Source: Pycnococcus provasolii
Taxonomy: Eukaryota > Chlorophyta > Pseudoscourfieldiophyceae > Pseudoscourfieldiales
Direction of reading: 5' to 3'
DNA: 64,000 nt
Assembly: GCA_049487715.1 (NCBI GenBank)
Contig: CP150562.1
Span: forward strand, 372,001 to 436,000
Part shown: in pieces, positions 1 to 8,256 of the stretch
Position numbering within the stretch: the first letter of the stretch is position 1
How the letters are laid out: each line of letters begins with the position of its first letter
Position numbers and translations under genes: made by a program
The notes under the pieces: generated by a model
The model's input: only the letters and a program-made list of their open reading frames with translations
Told to the model about the DNA's origin: nothing
The model's database searches: none

Positions 1-1688
1 ACGAGCCTGCTGCTGCTGGTAATGCCGTCGGTCGGCCCAGATCCATGATCGAGTGCAGTGTCATCGCATGGAGGCCTTGTCAACGGCAGAGCAAGTCGTG
101 CCGTCGCCTCCTCAGCCTTCGTGGCAGCATCCAAAAGATCGCGCAATCCATGGTCGTCATCGAGATAATCGTCGTCGTCGTCGACGACGACGTCATCGTC
201 CACGCAGATATCCTCCTCCACAATCTCAGCATCAGATTCATGTTCCTCAGAAAGAGGAGGGGAAGGAGGAGGCTTGGTGCCATCAGCCTGCTCGCCACGC
301 TGCCGCGCTCTTGCATCTTCCCCATCTCCCTCCTCCTGTCCCGCCGTCTGCTCTTGATCTTCTTGCTGCTCCTGCTTCTCCTTCTTCGCTTTCATCAGCT
401 CCTGTTGCTCGCGGCGCTCGCGCACTGCGCGTCGACTTGTGCGCATCTCGTACTCCCACGCCTTTGCTCGCGCCTCAGTCCGGTTGTCACGACACTTGAG
501 AGCAGACTCGAGCTCGCGTCGACGCATCTGCTCCGCAAGCTGCAAAGCCTCTGACCGCCTCTTCTTTCGTCGCGCCTTGCTCTTTATGGTGGACGACATG
601 GTTGTGGCGTACTGCAGACTAATGTTGCTTGGATCCTGTGTAACGGTCTCCTGGCCTCTTCGCGACGTCAGCGCTCCGCTGCTCATTGTGCTGGCTGTGC
701 TCGTAGTGCTCTCGAGCGTGTCTCCGGCGAGCTCCTCGGCGAAAGCCATGACATATCTCTGCGCCATGAGGTCTGCGGCAGACGGCCTGTCTTCCGGCGC
801 ACTTCGAAGCATCGAGTCTACGAGTCTTGCGTATGGCCTACTGACGTAACTCGGCAGAGGCGCGTAGTTGTTTCTCACCACGCGCACGACGAGCTGCGGC
901 AAACTTCGAGCGTCAAAGGCGCGCTTGCCGACGGTAGCAAGCTCGTACGCTACGCACCCGAGGCTCCACACGTCCGCCGCAAAAGTGTAAGGTCGGCCGG
1001 ACACCGTCTCTGGCGCCATGTAGTATGGCGTCCCAACGACAGTATGCGCCAGCCCGTCTTGGTCGAGGTGCTTGGCAACGCCCAAGTCAGCAAGGCGCAC
1101 AATTCGGTGACTTCTGCTGAGCAGGATGTTGGCAGGTTTGAGGTCTCTGTGAACGACGTGCGTGCCGTGTATAAAGGTGAGCGCGAACAGCAGCTGCACC
1201 ATCCAGAGCATCGTTTGTCTTTCAGCGAGTACCGTTCCCGCCTCCGCAGTTCTTTTCAGGTACGTGTCAAGGTCGCCTCCGTGGCACCTTCCGAGCACGA
1301 GGCACAGCGTGTTAGTTTTGGGCTCTCGGAACCACCCGTGGAAGTGCACAATATTCGGATGGCAGCAGATGGTTTTCATGAGGTCGACTTCTCTCAGCAA
1401 CGCCATCTCCGCCGTCGCGTTGACGCGATCAAGCTTCTTTATTACTGCCGGTTTGCGCGTCTTGGTGTGCTTCGCTGCGTACACGGTGGCGGAGGTGCCT
1501 CTTCCTAGGAACTTGCCCAGGCGGTACTGCGACGGCTTCAGCTGGCAGTCGAGCGACAGCTGCGGCGGGCTGCCCGTTGCTGAGGTGGACGGGTGCGCGT
1601 TTGATTTGTCGCGGCCTGAACCAACGTCGTCATCCCAGGCCACCGCCGTGGTCGCATCCGCAGCGACCGCGGTGGCGTCGCCGGCCAT
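1..1688 (-). CDS. NEK-like serine/threonine protein kinase (C-terminus beyond left edge)
   Basis: The frame reads from ATG at 1688 to the left edge without a stop, so the C-terminus is missing. Kinase landmarks in order: a Gly-rich loop GRGTSATVYAAK at about residue 55, an invariant-Lys region VIKK, the catalytic loop HRDLKPANIL with H180, a magnesium loop DLG in place of DFG, and the activation-segment end GTPYYMAPE near residue 225. The VGTPYYMAPE and HRDLKPAN context is closest to the NIMA-related (NEK) group, though assignment within kinases is inferred. After the kinase domain (about residue 310) comes a basic, Glu/Gln-rich coiled-coil-like tail with an Asp-rich patch. An in-frame TGA at 1821-1823 lies upstream with no ATG between it and 1688, supporting this start. 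NEKs usually act in the cell cycle or cilia; the target here is unknown. Confidence 0.85.
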   Translation of the reverse strand, partial: MAGDATAVAADATTAVAWDDDVGSGRDKSNAHPSTSATGSPPQLSLDCQLKPSQYRLGKFLGRGTSATVYAAKHTKTRKPAVIKKLDRVNATAEMALLREVDLMKTICCHPNIVHFHGWFREPKTNTLCLVLGRCHGGDLDTYLKRTAEAGTVLAERQTMLWMVQLLFALTFIHGTHVVHRDLKPANILLSRSHRIVRLADLGVAKHLDQDGLAHTVVGTPYYMAPETVSGRPYTFAADVWSLGCVAYELATVGKRAFDARSLPQLVVRVVRNNYAPLPSYVSRPYARLVDSMLRSAPEDRPSAADLMAQRYVMAFAEELAGDTLESTTSTASTMSSGALTSRRGQETVTQDPSNISLQYATTMSSTIKSKARRKKRRSEALQLAEQMRRRELESALKCRDNRTEARAKAWEYEMRTSRRAVRERREQQELMKAKKEKQEQQEDQEQTAGQEEGDGEDARARQRGEQADGTKPPPSPPLSEEHESDAEIVEEDICVDDDVVVDDDDDYLDDDHGLRDLLDAATKAEEATARLALPLTRPPCDDTALDHGSGPTDGITSSSRL

Positions 1689-2217
1689 CGCGGCGAGATC
1701 GCGCGAGACACGCACACGCGCGAGTGGCCGGTGGCGCGCTGCAGGAAAACGTTGCGGGGTGTGAACTTGACCACCCTTCGATCCATCGCACCAGGTGGCA
1801 AGCGTGCACGTCTTGAGAGCTCATGGACCATGGGCCATGGCATCTGCCGGTGTTGCAAGACACTCATCAACGTGGTCAAGAATTTGGTTGGTAAACTTTA
1901 CACCACGACTTCGTGCCTTGCATAGTTGCATGAGCTGTTGCACAGGAGTCCGTCGTCCGGGTGCCATGAAGAACAACAGCCGGCGGTTAACGCCCTCAAA
2001 TGCTGTCCGTATGATATGCCGTCGATGAAAAGAGCCCACGTTCAGCGCAATGTACGTAGGTCTGATTTCCGTTAATGCGTCGTCGCGTTTGTGTGTTGCT
2101 ATGCGTCGTGACTTTTTAAAGACATACAAGTGTGCTGTGTTCGTCATGAAGTCTTTACTCATTTGTTTTATCATAGCGTTACAAAACATTCTGCGCGCGT
2201 GGAGGCAGCAAGCACTC
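1689..2217. other. Intergenic stretch, no supported gene
   Basis: The part from about 2030 to 2215 is AT-rich and looks like untranslated or intergenic DNA. A minus-strand open frame at 1821-2285 (154 codons) is in the same frame as the kinase and ends in TGA 135 nt before the kinase ATG. It matches no family I recognise and overlaps the next gene at its upstream end, so it is not called. It could hide an upstream kinase exon. Confidence 0.4.
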
Positions 2218-2544
2218 TCATGCCTTCGTAAAGTATGCGCTGAGCATCGCCAGCAGCGACAGAAACGCCGCACTTGCCATGGCACACCTCCACTGCGTGC
2301 GCACGACTGCGTCTGTAAGCGTGCTCTGGCATTCGCTGAAGTGGTTGCGAACGTCGCGAACCATGCCTTGCATGAGCTTATCCGACGTCTTCATGACCTG
2401 CTCCTCCAAAACTTGGATGCGGCTGAGCAGCCCGAGCACGGCGAGCTCGGAGGAGGCGGAGGAGGCGAGGCTGCGTGCGGCGGAGGCGGAGGCGGAGGCG
2501 GGCGGCGACACCTGGGAGGACAACTCGCCGAGGTGGGAGGCCAT
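2218..2544 (-). CDS. Small coiled-coil protein with C-terminal membrane anchor
   Basis: A 108-residue protein starting at ATG 2544. The N-terminal half is Ala/Ser-rich. The middle (about residues 35-85) has heptad-like hydrophobic spacing (LLSRIQVLEEQVMKTSDKL) that suggests a coiled coil. The last 24 residues form one hydrophobic segment (MASAAFLSLLAMLSAYF) followed by TKA, the layout of a tail-anchored protein. SNARE and SNARE-like or BORC/Fis1-type small adaptors share this shape, but no family signature is visible, so function is unknown. It lies head-to-tail upstream of the kinase. Coding is supported by the membrane tail and by an ATG start with an uninterrupted frame. Confidence 0.55.
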   Translation of the reverse strand: MASHLGELSSQVSPPASASASAARSLASSASSELAVLGLLSRIQVLEEQVMKTSDKLMQGMVRDVRNHFSECQSTLTDAVVRTQWRCAMASAAFLSLLAMLSAYFTKA

Positions 2545-2612
2545 GAGCGCTTGAGCGCGACGAATGAAAAAAACCCTGGCTGCCCGGGGAAGGAACGGAC
2601 CGGACCGGGGGC

Positions 2613-2655
2613 ACTAACCCTAGCCTAACCCTAACCCTAATCAAAACCCTAACCC
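2613..2655. repeat. Interstitial telomere-type repeat (imperfect CCCTAA)
   Basis: About five copies of CCCTAA or close variants lie between the tail-anchored gene and the hydrolase gene. They match the TTAGGG unit seen more cleanly at 38.6 and 58.8 kb. Confidence 0.75.
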
Positions 2656-2778
2656 GAATTCCGGTTCTCATACCTTTACCAAATAGGAGTCTCTCTATGT
2701 AGTGCTATGTATTTCTACCAAACAATCGTCACTACAGTACCTTGATGATAGGTGACTTTATTACATACAGGAACAAAC

Positions 2779-5712
2779 CTATTCCGTTTCAATGTCGTCG
2801 TCGTTGTCGTCGTCGTCATCGTTGTTGTTGTTGATTCGAGCGGCCGTCTCGTTGAAGAACGGCTCAATGCCCACAGGAGGGTAGTACACGCCGTGATTTC
2901 CAGCAGGACGGCGCACCGTCGGCAATACCAGCTCGCTCACGCAGTCTAGTCCATAGTGAAGGGACACGTGCTGATCAACGGCGTGGCGCTCGTCGGCGGT
3001 GGCGAGAGGTTCCTTGCAACCAAGGTTTCGGCTCACGGCTGGAAATGCGCCTGAGCAAACCTGAAGACGAACGCGGTGCCCTTTAAGAAACACTGCAGCA
3101 ACGGATCCGCACGGTACCTCAGCCTGGATCGGGATCTTGTCATTCAGGCCGTCGTGCGCTGTGGTGAGACGCAGGTATCCCTCGGAAATGTTTCTTGAGA
3201 TTCCGGTGTCGTCCACATCGCATAGGCGCGCAACGAGGTCCACCGAGCATGCGTCACGATGCGAGCTTGACGGCGACGTTGCCGGCGGCGACGGGCTAGC
3301 ATCGCCGCCAGTTTCTGTGCCAGTGATTTCACTCTCGGTGGTCATTTCCGGGGCGGGGGCTGCTGCCTCCGAAAGTGACGGCGTTGGCTCGACGCCATTG
3401 CCACCACTATCGTCAGCGTGGCATGCATTGCGAAGCGTGACGAAAACACGCACCTTGACAGCCCCGGCAATCCACAAGTCAGATGGTAGAGGATCTGAAG
3501 TGAACACGGCGACGTCCGGGCGACTCTCTACCGTCGCTTGATTTAAGCTTCCAGCGTCAAGTGCATTAAACCGGCGCCCACCACGCAGCGGAGTTGGGTC
3601 CGAAAGTGGCCTGTACACGTAGCGCGTGCATTGGCACCCATCGCCGTCGTCATGCTTGAGGTTGTCCGTAATACGCACGGATGGCATGGCGATGCTCGTC
3701 ACGCCAGCAATGATGCCACGAACCGGCATTGGCAACGTATGGCGAGCGCTGTTCACCGTGCCTCGGATGGCAAGCGCCATTGCCTTTGCCCCGAACACCA
3801 CGGGGCTACTCGCGAGGTTCAGGAGATTCGAGGCGCTTGATTTCTTCTTCAACGGTGTAGTCGAGGCAGCCTCGACCACGGTGGGGACAACAGCCTCACC
3901 ATCATCGTCCTTGCTGTTCAGGATGTCAATTATGGCATCCGTCAGCAGCAGACGACCGCCATTGCTTGTAGCGGCACCTCGCCCGTCATCGCATGCCATC
4001 CTCATGCCCCGAGCAGTCGCCTCTTGCGGTGGCCAAGTGTCGTAGCATCCCCATATTCCCGACTCGTGCGGGTTGGTGAAAAATCCAGCCTTGATTGCGT
4101 TCGACCCAAGGAAGTACACGCGCACGGGCTTTAGCTCGTTCTCGTCGTCCACGCGCTTCGCCCACTCGCTCGTTGCATCGTCATCGAGCTCCATCTCGCG
4201 CATTCGGCGAAGACACTCCGCGACAGCGACAGGTCGCCACTGGCTGACCGCGAAGTGTGTGAAAGCACCGACGACGAGACGCGGCCCACGGCGATCGCGG
4301 TGACTTTCGGCACGTGTCGTGTGCGAATGCTCGAAGGCTTCGCGTGACGATACGAAGTCGAGGAGCTGCGACTCGAGGAAAAAGTCGTGCCAGCCAGCAA
4401 CGAAGGTGGCGCGCACGCGGCCGTCCGACTCAGCTGCTGCGGTGGCTGCCGCCTCTCCCGCTTCGTGCCATTGCCTGGAGATCCTCGCGTGGGTATCCTC
4501 TGCCTCCTCCGCGGCAGCGGTGCCTAACGGCCCAGCAATGTGATCCATCGCACGCCAGTACTTCGACGTAGCCTCCATTGCGCCCGGTGCCATGGCATTT
4601 TGGAAGTACTTCAGGCACGCGCCCGGCTTCGCGGGTGCTGATCGCGTGGACATGGACATGACGCGGCTGTCGACGGAGCCGATGGGCAGTGAGCGGTATG
4701 TGCTTCGCAGGATACGGTCGACGAAGAGCATACCCTTCAGGATGAATTCAACGGGATGTGTGGATCCTGGCGCGATGAGCTTGAACATCAGGTAGCTCCA
4801 CTTGCACAAAAGCTCGAGTGCGACCATCTGCGCGTCGGCGTACCCTCCTCTTGCGGGCATCATCACCGTGTGCAGGCGGTTGCAGCTGACGACGGGAACG
4901 ACGGCGAATTTTCCTCCGCGCAAACCATTTCCGTAGCGGTGCGGCTGCCTTGCGGCGCCGGCGGCAGCCAGAGCTTGCATGCCCATCATGCTTCCTCCGA
5001 GAAAGCAGATGTGCTTGTCGTGCCACTCTTGGCTGCGAATCCACATGAGAATGCGCCCCATGTCGCGCCTCTCGCTCTCGGCGTCGAAGAAGTGGTCGTC
5101 GTTCGTGCGGTCTCGGTTCCTGGGCTCGATGATAAGCATGGCATATCCTCGGCTGCCAAACACCTCGCCGTACGTGTCGAGGTTTCGCCTTCCATACGGC
5201 GTGCATATAGCGAAGGCGTGGCACTTATTCTCCTTGGACGCGTGACTGGGAAGCCAGAGCGTTCCACTCATCGACGTCGTGGTGGTGGTGGTGGTGGTGG
5301 TGGTGGACTCTGATGCGCAGTCATTCAGCGGTACGCGCACCTCCAGCGTGACAACTGTTGTTGTTGTTGGTGGTGGTGTAGGTGGCGGTGCTCCTAACGA
5401 AGCGAGCGACGACGCCGACGACGACGACGAGAGCGTCGTGGTGGTTGCAGTTGCGGCATTCGTCGGGCGTGGTCCGTCTTCGTCTGCCACGTTGCTCGAG
5501 CTACATCGCGTTGTAGTTTGACTTGCATCTAACGCCTCCGTGGCCGGGTTGTTGTTATCCGTGGCCACCACGTTGTTCGAGTGTGTTTGCGCCCCGACGA
5601 GCGGAGGAGGCAGGTGTCTCTGCCAACCATTTTTCTTTCTGTGCTGTTTGATGGACTCCTGGAGCGAGAGGACGGGAAGGCGCTCAAGCACGTCGAAGAA
5701 CACGCCGTCCAT
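2779..5712 (-). CDS. CocE/NonD-family (X-Pro dipeptidyl-peptidase S15-like) alpha/beta hydrolase
   Basis: 977 residues from ATG 5712. After a low-complexity Thr/Ser-rich N-terminus (about 1-150) comes an alpha/beta-hydrolase region. The nucleophile elbow is GGSMMG with Ser241. GWHD supplies a likely acid, Asp443, and GAFTHF a likely base, His486, the spacing and motifs expected of the S15/CocE family. The C-terminal third (about residues 720-960) resembles the jelly-roll PepX_C domain: FTSDPLPSDLWIAGAVKVRVFV, ISEGYLRL and a GHRVRLQVCSGAFP segment. Family members cleave acyl or peptidyl substrates; the substrate here is not predictable. The protein is longer than bacterial CocE (about 570-670) because of poly-Thr, poly-Ser and acidic insertions and a C-terminal Asn/Asp tail. 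No signal peptide is obvious. Confidence 0.85.
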   Translation of the reverse strand: MDGVFFDVLERLPVLSLQESIKQHRKKNGWQRHLPPPLVGAQTHSNNVVATDNNNPATEALDASQTTTRCSSSNVADEDGPRPTNAATATTTTLSSSSSASSLASLGAPPPTPPPTTTTVVTLEVRVPLNDCASESTTTTTTTTTTSMSGTLWLPSHASKENKCHAFAICTPYGRRNLDTYGEVFGSRGYAMLIIEPRNRDRTNDDHFFDAESERRDMGRILMWIRSQEWHDKHICFLGGSMMGMQALAAAGAARQPHRYGNGLRGGKFAVVPVVSCNRLHTVMMPARGGYADAQMVALELLCKWSYLMFKLIAPGSTHPVEFILKGMLFVDRILRSTYRSLPIGSVDSRVMSMSTRSAPAKPGACLKYFQNAMAPGAMEATSKYWRAMDHIAGPLGTAAAEEAEDTHARISRQWHEAGEAAATAAAESDGRVRATFVAGWHDFFLESQLLDFVSSREAFEHSHTTRAESHRDRRGPRLVVGAFTHFAVSQWRPVAVAECLRRMREMELDDDATSEWAKRVDDENELKPVRVYFLGSNAIKAGFFTNPHESGIWGCYDTWPPQEATARGMRMACDDGRGAATSNGGRLLLTDAIIDILNSKDDDGEAVVPTVVEAASTTPLKKKSSASNLLNLASSPVVFGAKAMALAIRGTVNSARHTLPMPVRGIIAGVTSIAMPSVRITDNLKHDDGDGCQCTRYVYRPLSDPTPLRGGRRFNALDAGSLNQATVESRPDVAVFTSDPLPSDLWIAGAVKVRVFVTLRNACHADDSGGNGVEPTPSLSEAAAPAPEMTTESEITGTETGGDASPSPPATSPSSSHRDACSVDLVARLCDVDDTGISRNISEGYLRLTTAHDGLNDKIPIQAEVPCGSVAAVFLKGHRVRLQVCSGAFPAVSRNLGCKEPLATADERHAVDQHVSLHYGLDCVSELVLPTVRRPAGNHGVYYPPVGIEPFFNETAARINNNNDDDDDNDDDIETE

Positions 5713-6651
5713 CGCTGTACAAAGGAGGACTTGTAAGCTTACTTTTGAAAGCTCACGTTTGAAAGCTTACTGGGCTTACTGGATAGAGGATGCTAAACTC
5801 GCCGGCCGCCGGCCTTAAGGTAAAATAAATCGCCGTAGGCCTTAAGAGAGATGAAGAATCGGATAATCTCTCGGTGATGATGTTGGGCCGATTGCTCAAG
5901 TTTTCTCATTGGGGCCCCTACGATTTGGGCTTCTTCCACAGCTTTCGAGCCTAACCGAAGCTTAATCGTGCGGGTGATATGCTTGAATAAAATCAATCGA
6001 TTGATGGAGGAGGGGCCTGCAGCAGTGCAGCTGATTGATTGATGGAATTTGATATCCCCTGGTTCCAGGATGCGGAAACACCTTTGCGGAAACACCTTGC
6101 GGAAAGTACCAATCACACGAACATTCCGCAGTGAGTGAAGGTACCCGGTACCCGGTGTGAGTGAGTCCATCTCGTCGCAGACTGGCTTTTAAACCTTTAA
6201 TTTTAGCGGGAGCGATCAGGTGAGGAGCAGTCAGGTGGAGCAGTCGCCATCCTACCGCTACTGTACGATAGACTATCCCCTACAGTACAGTACAGTACAG
6301 TACACACGCTACTGACTACTCTCGCTGCCCCCCAGTTCTCAATAAAGGTACCAGCGTTCCTTGAACGAGATGTTACGGGCCACTTGCAACTTGCAAGGCT
6401 CCGGGAATCCTCCACGATTTGGCGCGATTTGTGCGATGAATCAATCGGCCGATTGATTGCACCTGAGGCGTTTACCGGTGCTTTGAGCGGTTTTGCCCAC
6501 ACGCGGTTTTGCCCTCCTGTTTTTGTGCTCCTGAGAACCAACCTGTCCTGAGATCTCAGGCTGGGACCAATCCAATCATCCACGGCATCATTGTCTCAAG
6601 GCGACGAACTGGCGTGTGGCGACGCCGCCCACGGAGCAGATCTGCAGCGGT
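5713..6651. other. Intergenic region between divergent genes
   Basis: This 0.9-kb gap separates two divergently transcribed genes and should hold both promoters. It contains short local duplications: GAAAGCT units at about 5740-5770, GTACCCG twice near 6140, and a CAGTA tandem run at about 6283-6302. I see no supported gene; the open frames on both strands are short, and none resembles a known protein. Confidence 0.6.
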
Positions 6652-8073
6652 ATGCGCCCTTTGTCTCCCCTCCGGCTTGTCGGCGCGTCGGTCGCGTCGG
6701 CCGCCTTAACGTTGCGCCGGTATGTTACGCCGAGCGCGCGCTCGCAGTTTCAGAAAGAAGGCTCGGCGGCGGCGGCGCTCGCGCGCGACGCGGCGCGTTG
6801 GGAAGGCGGAGCGACGTCCGCCGAGATGTTCGTGAAGCGACTCGAGCAAGTCGCGCCGGAGTCACTCGACCTGACCGTGCCTACGCACAACAAGGCGGCC
6901 ATGCAGTGTGCGGACACGCTCAGGAAACTCCAGCCGTCGCTCGCACACCTATGCGACCTGCGCGCGAAACTTGTCGAAAGAAAAGACGACGTGCCTTTCT
7001 TCGTTCACCTCACCGTCATACTCGCCGTGTCCAAGCAGCACACCGCGTCCCTGCTGACGCCGTTCCACTGCACAATGGTGTTCGCCGTCTACGGCGAGCA
7101 AAACCGGCTCAAGAAGAAGTCTGAGCACCCCAACGGCGAAGACTTCCTCTTCACCAAGATCGAACAGCTCGAGTGGCTCTTCGACTGCAACTCACGCGGA
7201 ACGTGGAGCATACTAGTCGTCGACGACGGGTGCCCGAGCGACAGCGGCGGACAGTGCGCCAAGCAGCTCGTCGAGCGACAATACGGTAATACCAACGTCA
7301 ACGTCGTCTACCTCAAGGACGGAATCGAGCAGAAGTCTCCCGCGTGCGTCGGACTCGAGAGCACAAACGACTCGAGAAAGGGAGGATCGATCCAATACGG
7401 GCTGTACGAGGCTGCGAAGAGAAACAACTTGCCTGACGGCACGGTGCACTGCGTGTGCTACACAGACGCGGACCTAAGCACGCACCTCGGGCAGTGCGGC
7501 CTGCTGATGAACATCTTGGTGAGGCAGGGCCTGGACTGCGCGGTGGGAACGCGGCGCATGCACGACTCCATCATGGTGAAGGGCGGGTCGCGCAACGTGC
7601 GCGGCAAGCTGCACGCTTACCTGTGGAAGCAGATGATGCCTGAGATTGGGTACGTCGTCGACACGCAGACGGCGTTCAAGGGGTTCAAAGCCGAGACGGT
7701 GCTGGACATCACGAAGTCTCTCGTCGAGCGCAAGTTTGCGTTCGACATCGAGCTCATGCTCAAGACTCACCTGCGCCGCGAAAACAGCCTCGGGCAGTGC
7801 GGCATCGCGTGGATTGACAGCGAGGCGGAGTCGCAGTCCGGCGACACCGAGAACTACGTCGCTCTCCTTCGTGCGATCGCGACCATCTACCGCGCCTACC
7901 TGCCCGCCGATACCTGGCGCGACGAATTTGCGGACTTCGTTTCGGGTCTCAGCGTCGACTCGTTCGAAAAGCTGCTCGACAATTGCCCCAAGGGCATCGC
8001 GACGCGTGACGCCGCGGACTTTGCCACCTACAAGGGCGTGTCGTCTGCCGACCTCGCCGCGGCGTGCAGGTAA
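6652..8073 (+). CDS. Family-2 (GT-A) glycosyltransferase, ALG5-like
   Basis: 473 residues from ATG 6652; the frame is open slightly further upstream but only from a GTG. The N-terminus (LVGASVASAALTLRRYV) is hydrophobic with basic residues and could be a signal anchor or targeting peptide. GT2 landmarks follow: SILVVDDGCPSDSG at about residue 180, the metal-binding DxD as D272-A-D274 in YTDADLSTH, GTRRMHDS, and a DTQTAFKGFK segment followed by FAFDIELM. The last two closely match the DTQCGFK and FDVELL-type motifs of dolichyl-phosphate glucosyltransferase and dolichol-phosphate mannosyltransferase relatives. Sugar donor and acceptor are inferred only at family level. The C-terminal 100 residues are not recognised. 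It is divergent from the hydrolase gene and convergent with the EF-hand gene. Confidence 0.8.
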   Translation: MRPLSPLRLVGASVASAALTLRRYVTPSARSQFQKEGSAAAALARDAARWEGGATSAEMFVKRLEQVAPESLDLTVPTHNKAAMQCADTLRKLQPSLAHLCDLRAKLVERKDDVPFFVHLTVILAVSKQHTASLLTPFHCTMVFAVYGEQNRLKKKSEHPNGEDFLFTKIEQLEWLFDCNSRGTWSILVVDDGCPSDSGGQCAKQLVERQYGNTNVNVVYLKDGIEQKSPACVGLESTNDSRKGGSIQYGLYEAAKRNNLPDGTVHCVCYTDADLSTHLGQCGLLMNILVRQGLDCAVGTRRMHDSIMVKGGSRNVRGKLHAYLWKQMMPEIGYVVDTQTAFKGFKAETVLDITKSLVERKFAFDIELMLKTHLRRENSLGQCGIAWIDSEAESQSGDTENYVALLRAIATIYRAYLPADTWRDEFADFVSGLSVDSFEKLLDNCPKGIATRDAADFATYKGVSSADLAAACR

Positions 8074-8101
8074 GAGGCGTTACGCTCGCGCGTGCATTCT
8101 G

Positions 8102-8130
8102 CTAGTAGACTAGACTAGACTAGACTAGTC
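8102..8130. repeat. TAGAC microsatellite
   Basis: About five tandem copies of the 5-mer CTAGA lie just after the stop of the glycosyltransferase gene, in the short gap between two convergent genes. Confidence 0.8.
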
Positions 8131-8256
8131 TGTGCACACATTATTTCGAATAGGAAAAATCAAGGTTTCGATAAAATAATAATCACATCAATGTAAATTC
8201 ATAGTAGTATTTGGTAGTAATATAGCAGCGTGGCCCATAGCGGTCCAATGTTTCCT

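Noticed and set aside
1821-2285. 154-codon minus-strand frame upstream of the kinase
   Set aside because: No recognised family, includes AT-rich non-coding-like DNA and overlaps the tail-anchored gene; not enough support for a separate gene.
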